DNA of 17,875 nt from CAYHBO01 sp964354855. GTDB lineage: Bacteria > Babelota > Babeliae > Babelales > RVW-14. Position numbers and translations under genes: made by a program. Of the stretch, positions 16,166 through 17,875 are shown piece by piece (position 1 is the stretch's first letter; each line of letters starts with the position of its first letter). The stretch covers positions 1 through 17,875 of the forward strand of contig CAYHBO010000032.1 in the NCBI GenBank assembly GCA_964354855.1. Reading direction: 5' to 3'. A model generated the notes under the pieces. The model searched no databases. It was given only the letters and a program-made list of their open reading frames with translations, and was not told where the DNA came from.

Positions 16166-16285
16166 ACGTCATCCTCGCGCATGCGGGAATCAAGGCCTTT
16201 TTTCTTTATTCTTATGCTAAATTTTTATAATTTTTTCTAAAAAGTAAGAAGTAGGCTTGGATCCCCGCATTCGCGAGGATGACGT
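16166..16285. repeat. Paired hairpin element (forward, 60-bp spacer, reverse)
   Basis: A degenerate forward element at 16166-16195 (GCGGGAATCAAGG instead of GCGGGGATCCAGG) and a reverse element at 16256-16285 enclose a 60-bp A/T-rich spacer. The spacer end AATTTTTTCTAAAAAGTAAG matches the corresponding part of the pair at 10649-10789. Confidence 0.8.
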
Positions 16286-16335
16286 AATCCTACGATAACA
16301 GCACTTTGACAAAATAAAGTAACCGATACCCTCAT
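16237..16335 (-). pseudogene. Possible orphan gene start interrupted by a hairpin element
   Basis: An ATG at 16335 follows AAAAAGGAGAAAAAAGATC, a strong ribosome site. It opens a 32-codon frame beginning MRVSVTLFCQSAVIVG, which then runs into the reverse hairpin element at 16256-16285 (RHPRECGDP) and stops. It looks like the front of an exported-protein gene whose body was replaced by repeats. A genuine tiny gene cannot be excluded, and confidence is low. Confidence 0.3.
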
Positions 16336-16379
16336 GATCTTTTTTCTCCTTTTTCTCATGAATAATACACACTAAGAAA

Positions 16380-16454
16380 AAAGCGTAGACCAAGATTTTC
16401 ATACCGTCAAAACATGTCACCAAAGAAGAAGCCCCAGGAACCTTTCAGCGCCCG
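16380..16454. repeat. 75-bp direct repeat, left copy
   Basis: Identical over 75 bp to 17061-17135. It ends inside what, in the right copy, is the stem of a terminator: GCCCC is present here but the partner GGGGCTT is replaced by GAGACAT. The left copy therefore cannot form that hairpin. Confidence 0.95.
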
Positions 16455-16463
16455 AGACATTAT

Positions 16464-16634
16464 GCCGTTCGCTTCCCTCTACTCGACCTAAGACGGCCTT
16501 CATCCAGCCGTCGCTTTGCTGTAGCTATGGCGAACAAATCGGGACAGTCGACGCTAAGTCTGCCGTTCGCCTCCCTCTACTCACTCGTTACACTTGTTCC
16601 ATCGGGACAGTCGACGCTAAGTCTGCCGTTCGCC
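16464..16634. repeat. 63-bp tandem repeat and related palindromic fragments
   Basis: A 34-bp sequence (starting ATCGGGACAGTCGACGC) occurs at 16538-16571 and 16601-16634, 63 bp apart. Fragments with CCGTTCGC and CCCTCTACTC occur from 16464 onward and reappear in the inverted repeats around the nuclease gene. A small hairpin GACGGC/GCCGTC lies at about 16491-16511. No gene is visible here. Confidence 0.8.
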
Positions 16635-16677
16635 CCGATGGAGCGAACATAGAGAGCGAGTAGAGGGGTACGACGGC
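16625..16677. repeat. 53-bp inverted repeat, left arm
   Basis: Begins GCCGTTCGCCCCGATGGA and ends GTACGACGGC. It pairs with 17000-17052 over the full 53 bp with about five mismatches, clustered in the middle. It lies 3 bp beyond the stop codon of the nuclease gene. Confidence 0.9.
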
Positions 16678-16680
16678 TCT

Positions 16681-16971
16681 TCAATCAATCTTAACTTTTT
16701 TAGTTTCCCTTAGAGCTATAATTCCTTCCCACCCATCTTTAATAAGCGCTTCTTTCTTTTTTCTATTCCACGTTTTTAATTTAAGTTCTGCTGCCATAGC
16801 TTCATCACGACTATTAAATGCCTGCTGAAAAACTAGATCAACAGGTAATCTTGTCGAAGTATATCCATCATATTTACTCATTCGATGTTCATATAATCGT
16901 TTATCTAAATTATCAGTATGTCCTGTGTAATATGAACCATCGCTACATAACAAAATATAAACATAAAACAT
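16681..16971 (-). CDS. GIY-YIG domain endonuclease
   Basis: A 96-residue single-domain protein of the small UPF0213/YhbQ-like GIY-YIG group, of normal length. The motif halves are VYILLC (about 4-9, in place of GIY) and YYTGHTDN (about 14-21, in place of YIG). The catalytic Arg25 is in KRLYEH with His29, and the metal-binding Glu62 is in AAELKLKTWNRKKKEALI, whose KxWxRxxKxxLI pattern is also typical. All key residues are present, so it should be an active metal-dependent DNA nuclease if expressed. The ribosome site is weak (AAAGGTTAG). The gene fills the space between two 53-bp inverted repeats, which suggests that nuclease and repeats travel together. Related stand-alone genes are often multicopy in bacterial genomes. 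Whether this one acts in repair or element spread cannot be told from sequence. Confidence 0.92.
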   Translation of the reverse strand: MFYVYILLCSDGSYYTGHTDNLDKRLYEHRMSKYDGYTSTRLPVDLVFQQAFNSRDEAMAAELKLKTWNRKKKEALIKDGWEGIIALRETKKVKID

Positions 16972-16999
16972 ATCTAACCTTTTTAGATTTTTTTGATGT

Positions 17000-17052
17000 G
17001 CCGTCGCACCCCTCTACTCACTCGCTATGCTCGTTCCATCGGGGCGAACGGC
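17000..17052. repeat. 53-bp inverted repeat, right arm
   Basis: Complement of 16625-16677 with about five mismatches. It begins GCCGTCGCACCCC and ends GGGGCGAACGGC. It lies between the start of the nuclease gene and the right 75-bp repeat, 8 bp from the latter. Confidence 0.9.
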
Positions 17053-17060
17053 TTTTCATC

Positions 17061-17135
17061 AAAGCGTAGACCAAGATTTTCATACCGTCAAAACATGTCA
17101 CCAAAGAAGAAGCCCCAGGAACCTTTCAGCGCCCG
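17061..17135. repeat. 75-bp direct repeat, right copy
   Basis: Identical to 16380-16454. Read on the minus strand it contains TTGACG and TACGCT 17 bp apart (17086-17091 and 17063-17068), a weak promoter match pointing at the nuclease gene. It also overlaps the left part of the terminator hairpin at 17110-17141. Confidence 0.95.
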
Positions 17136-17141
17136 GGGCTT
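17110..17141 (-). terminator. Likely intrinsic terminator of the small exported repeat protein
   Basis: AAGCCCC (17110-17116) and GGGGCTT (17135-17141) form a 7-bp GC-rich stem with an 18-base loop. On the minus strand it is followed by CTTCTTTGG. It starts 26 bp after the stop codon at 17168. Confidence 0.6.
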
Positions 17142-17167
17142 GTAAATTTTCAACTACGAATAGTTGT

Positions 17168-17812
17168 TTACTGAATAACTGGTTTCCAGGTATTCAAAGC
17201 ATTTAATGATGCATCTGCCGCAGCAGGCTTAGATGCAGCAAGTGACGCCACTAATTTTGTTGAATTTGCAACCAATACTTTAAGCTGTGTTTGAACACTA
17301 ACAAGATTAGCTCCATTTAAAACTGGTTGTAGACGATGAAACACACTGCTCGATGCTCTTGTCTCCGTATCCAATTTTATTTTTAACGTGGCAAGTGCAT
17401 TATAATAGAGATTCATATTTGCTGGAAGCACAGCTGCGGCCAATTGTGTTGCAGCACTAGCAGAAAGCTTTGCATTTAAGTCGGTAAGCGCTTTAATCAA
17501 GTTTCCTGCATTGGTAATAGCGGTCCCCGCTGAAAATAACCCGCTCGCTATTTTATTCGTAACAGCATCAATCGCCGCCACGGCAGCAGTAACTCTTGCT
17601 ACTGCGAGTGGCGCATCGGTAACCGCTTTTGCAGCAGCCTCTTTTTGTTGTTCCGCTACAGCGGCTTTCACCTTAACCGCAGCTGCTACAAATGCAGCAG
17701 TAACTTTTGCATCAGCATCTTTACCACTAGCACTAAGCTGTGTTTGAAGAACAAATGCTGTAACAACCATAAAAGCCATGCTCGACAACGTTAATTTCAT
17801 ATAATTCTTCAT
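17168..17812 (-). CDS. Small exported Ala-rich protein, single ITNA repeat unit
   Basis: A 214-residue protein from the ATG at 17812, with AAAAGGAG 6 bases upstream; Met5 is a weaker alternative. The signal peptide covers about residues 1-29 (KLTLSSMAFMVVTAFVLQTQLSA). An Ala/Val/Lys-rich helical stretch (about 33-80) follows. Residues about 80-195 match one repeat unit of the 742-residue protein at 8314-10542: ITNAGNLIKALTDLNAKL aligns with ITNANDLKTALKKL, AAAVLPANMNLYYNALATL with AAVLPDTAAFVTAVNKFL, and LNGANLVSVQTQLKVLVANS with ISSADLVIVKGYLTALMNQT. It is mostly helical with few aromatic residues and no catalytic motif. A secreted or periplasmic role is likely, function unknown. Its leader is similar to that of the gene at the left edge of the window. 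A terminator follows, and its flank is duplicated 680 bp away. Confidence 0.82.
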   Translation of the reverse strand: MKNYMKLTLSSMAFMVVTAFVLQTQLSASGKDADAKVTAAFVAAAVKVKAAVAEQQKEAAAKAVTDAPLAVARVTAAVAAIDAVTNKIASGLFSAGTAITNAGNLIKALTDLNAKLSASAATQLAAAVLPANMNLYYNALATLKIKLDTETRASSSVFHRLQPVLNGANLVSVQTQLKVLVANSTKLVASLAASKPAAADASLNALNTWKPVIQ

Positions 17813-17875
17813 AAAATCTCCTTTTATCAGATTACACTGTTTATACGCATCACCAATAATACGCTATATATATAT
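17813..17875 (-). promoter_or_regulatory. Leader and -10-like TATA run for the small exported gene
   Basis: Read on the minus strand, an alternating TATATATATATA tract at the window edge is followed by GCGTATTATTGGTGATGCGTA and AAAAGGAGATTTT before the ATG. The order and spacing match the leader of the left-edge gene (364-429). The -35 region lies outside the window. Confidence 0.4.

Larger units (their letters stand above)
16380..17135. mobile_element. Nested-repeat cassette carrying a GIY-YIG nuclease gene
   Basis: Two identical 75-bp direct repeats (16380-16454 and 17061-17135) bound a segment that holds 63-bp tandem repeats, a 53-bp imperfect inverted repeat pair (16625-16677 and 17000-17052) and, between the inverted repeats, a single nuclease gene. 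The inverted repeats lie 3 bp and 28 bp from the ends of the gene. The arrangement suggests a small mobile or mobilised unit; no transposase is present. Mobility is inferred, while the repeats are directly visible. Confidence 0.5.

Noticed and set aside
16217..16423. 68-codon minus-strand frame starting in the 75-bp repeat
   Set aside because: It has no ribosome site and reads through repeat sequence. The overlapping frame at 16335 has the better start signals.

Overview
The window looks like a stretch of chromosome from an AT-rich, Gram-negative, probably host-associated bacterium. It has many signal peptides, four paralogous predicted outer-membrane beta-barrel proteins whose C-termini mostly end in Trp, several multicopy AAA ATPase families (DUF4143 type and AAA-ATPase-like/PD-(D/E)XK type), and dense short palindromic repeats. 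This mix resembles Candidatus Dependentiae (TM6/Babeliae). That assignment rests on general resemblance only; there is no rRNA or other marker gene here. Two runs of exactly 100 N (7743-7842 and 14186-14285) show that this is a scaffolded draft assembly, and both gaps fall inside or beside repeats.

Layout. 1-1564: two minus-strand genes, an exported protein cut by the left edge and a membrane-anchored coiled-coil protein. 1674-7575: an ATPase-rich block with a decayed DUF4143 ATPase (1674-2651), an intact AAA/PD-(D/E)XK protein on the plus strand (2693-4393), the first barrel paralog (4397-5926), an intact DUF4143 ATPase (6041-7228) and a second, badly decayed DUF4143 ATPase (7279-7575). 7591-8298: a repeat field with hairpin elements, 18-bp and 61-bp tandem arrays and two long-loop variants, closed by a strong terminator-like inverted repeat. 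8314-10542: a large exported protein with three internal repeats of about 120 residues. 10605-16001: three further barrel paralogs on the minus strand, separated by hairpin elements. 16034-17135: more hairpin elements, then a GIY-YIG nuclease gene enclosed by 53-bp inverted repeats and 75-bp identical direct repeats. 17168-17812: a small exported protein matching one repeat unit of the 742-residue protein.

How the genes fit together. Almost all intact genes are on the minus strand, each with a good AAGGAG-type ribosome binding site. The exported repeat proteins and the barrel family would act at the cell envelope or surface. The barrels alternate conserved blocks with strongly variable segments, as expected of surface loops diversifying after duplication. 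The repeats lie between paralogs, at gene ends and at the breakpoints of damaged genes, so they are plausible agents of duplication and decay here. The most unusual structure is the nested-repeat GIY-YIG cassette at 16380-17135. The second is the family of paired hairpin elements with conserved spacers. Functions of the exported proteins cannot be named from sequence alone.
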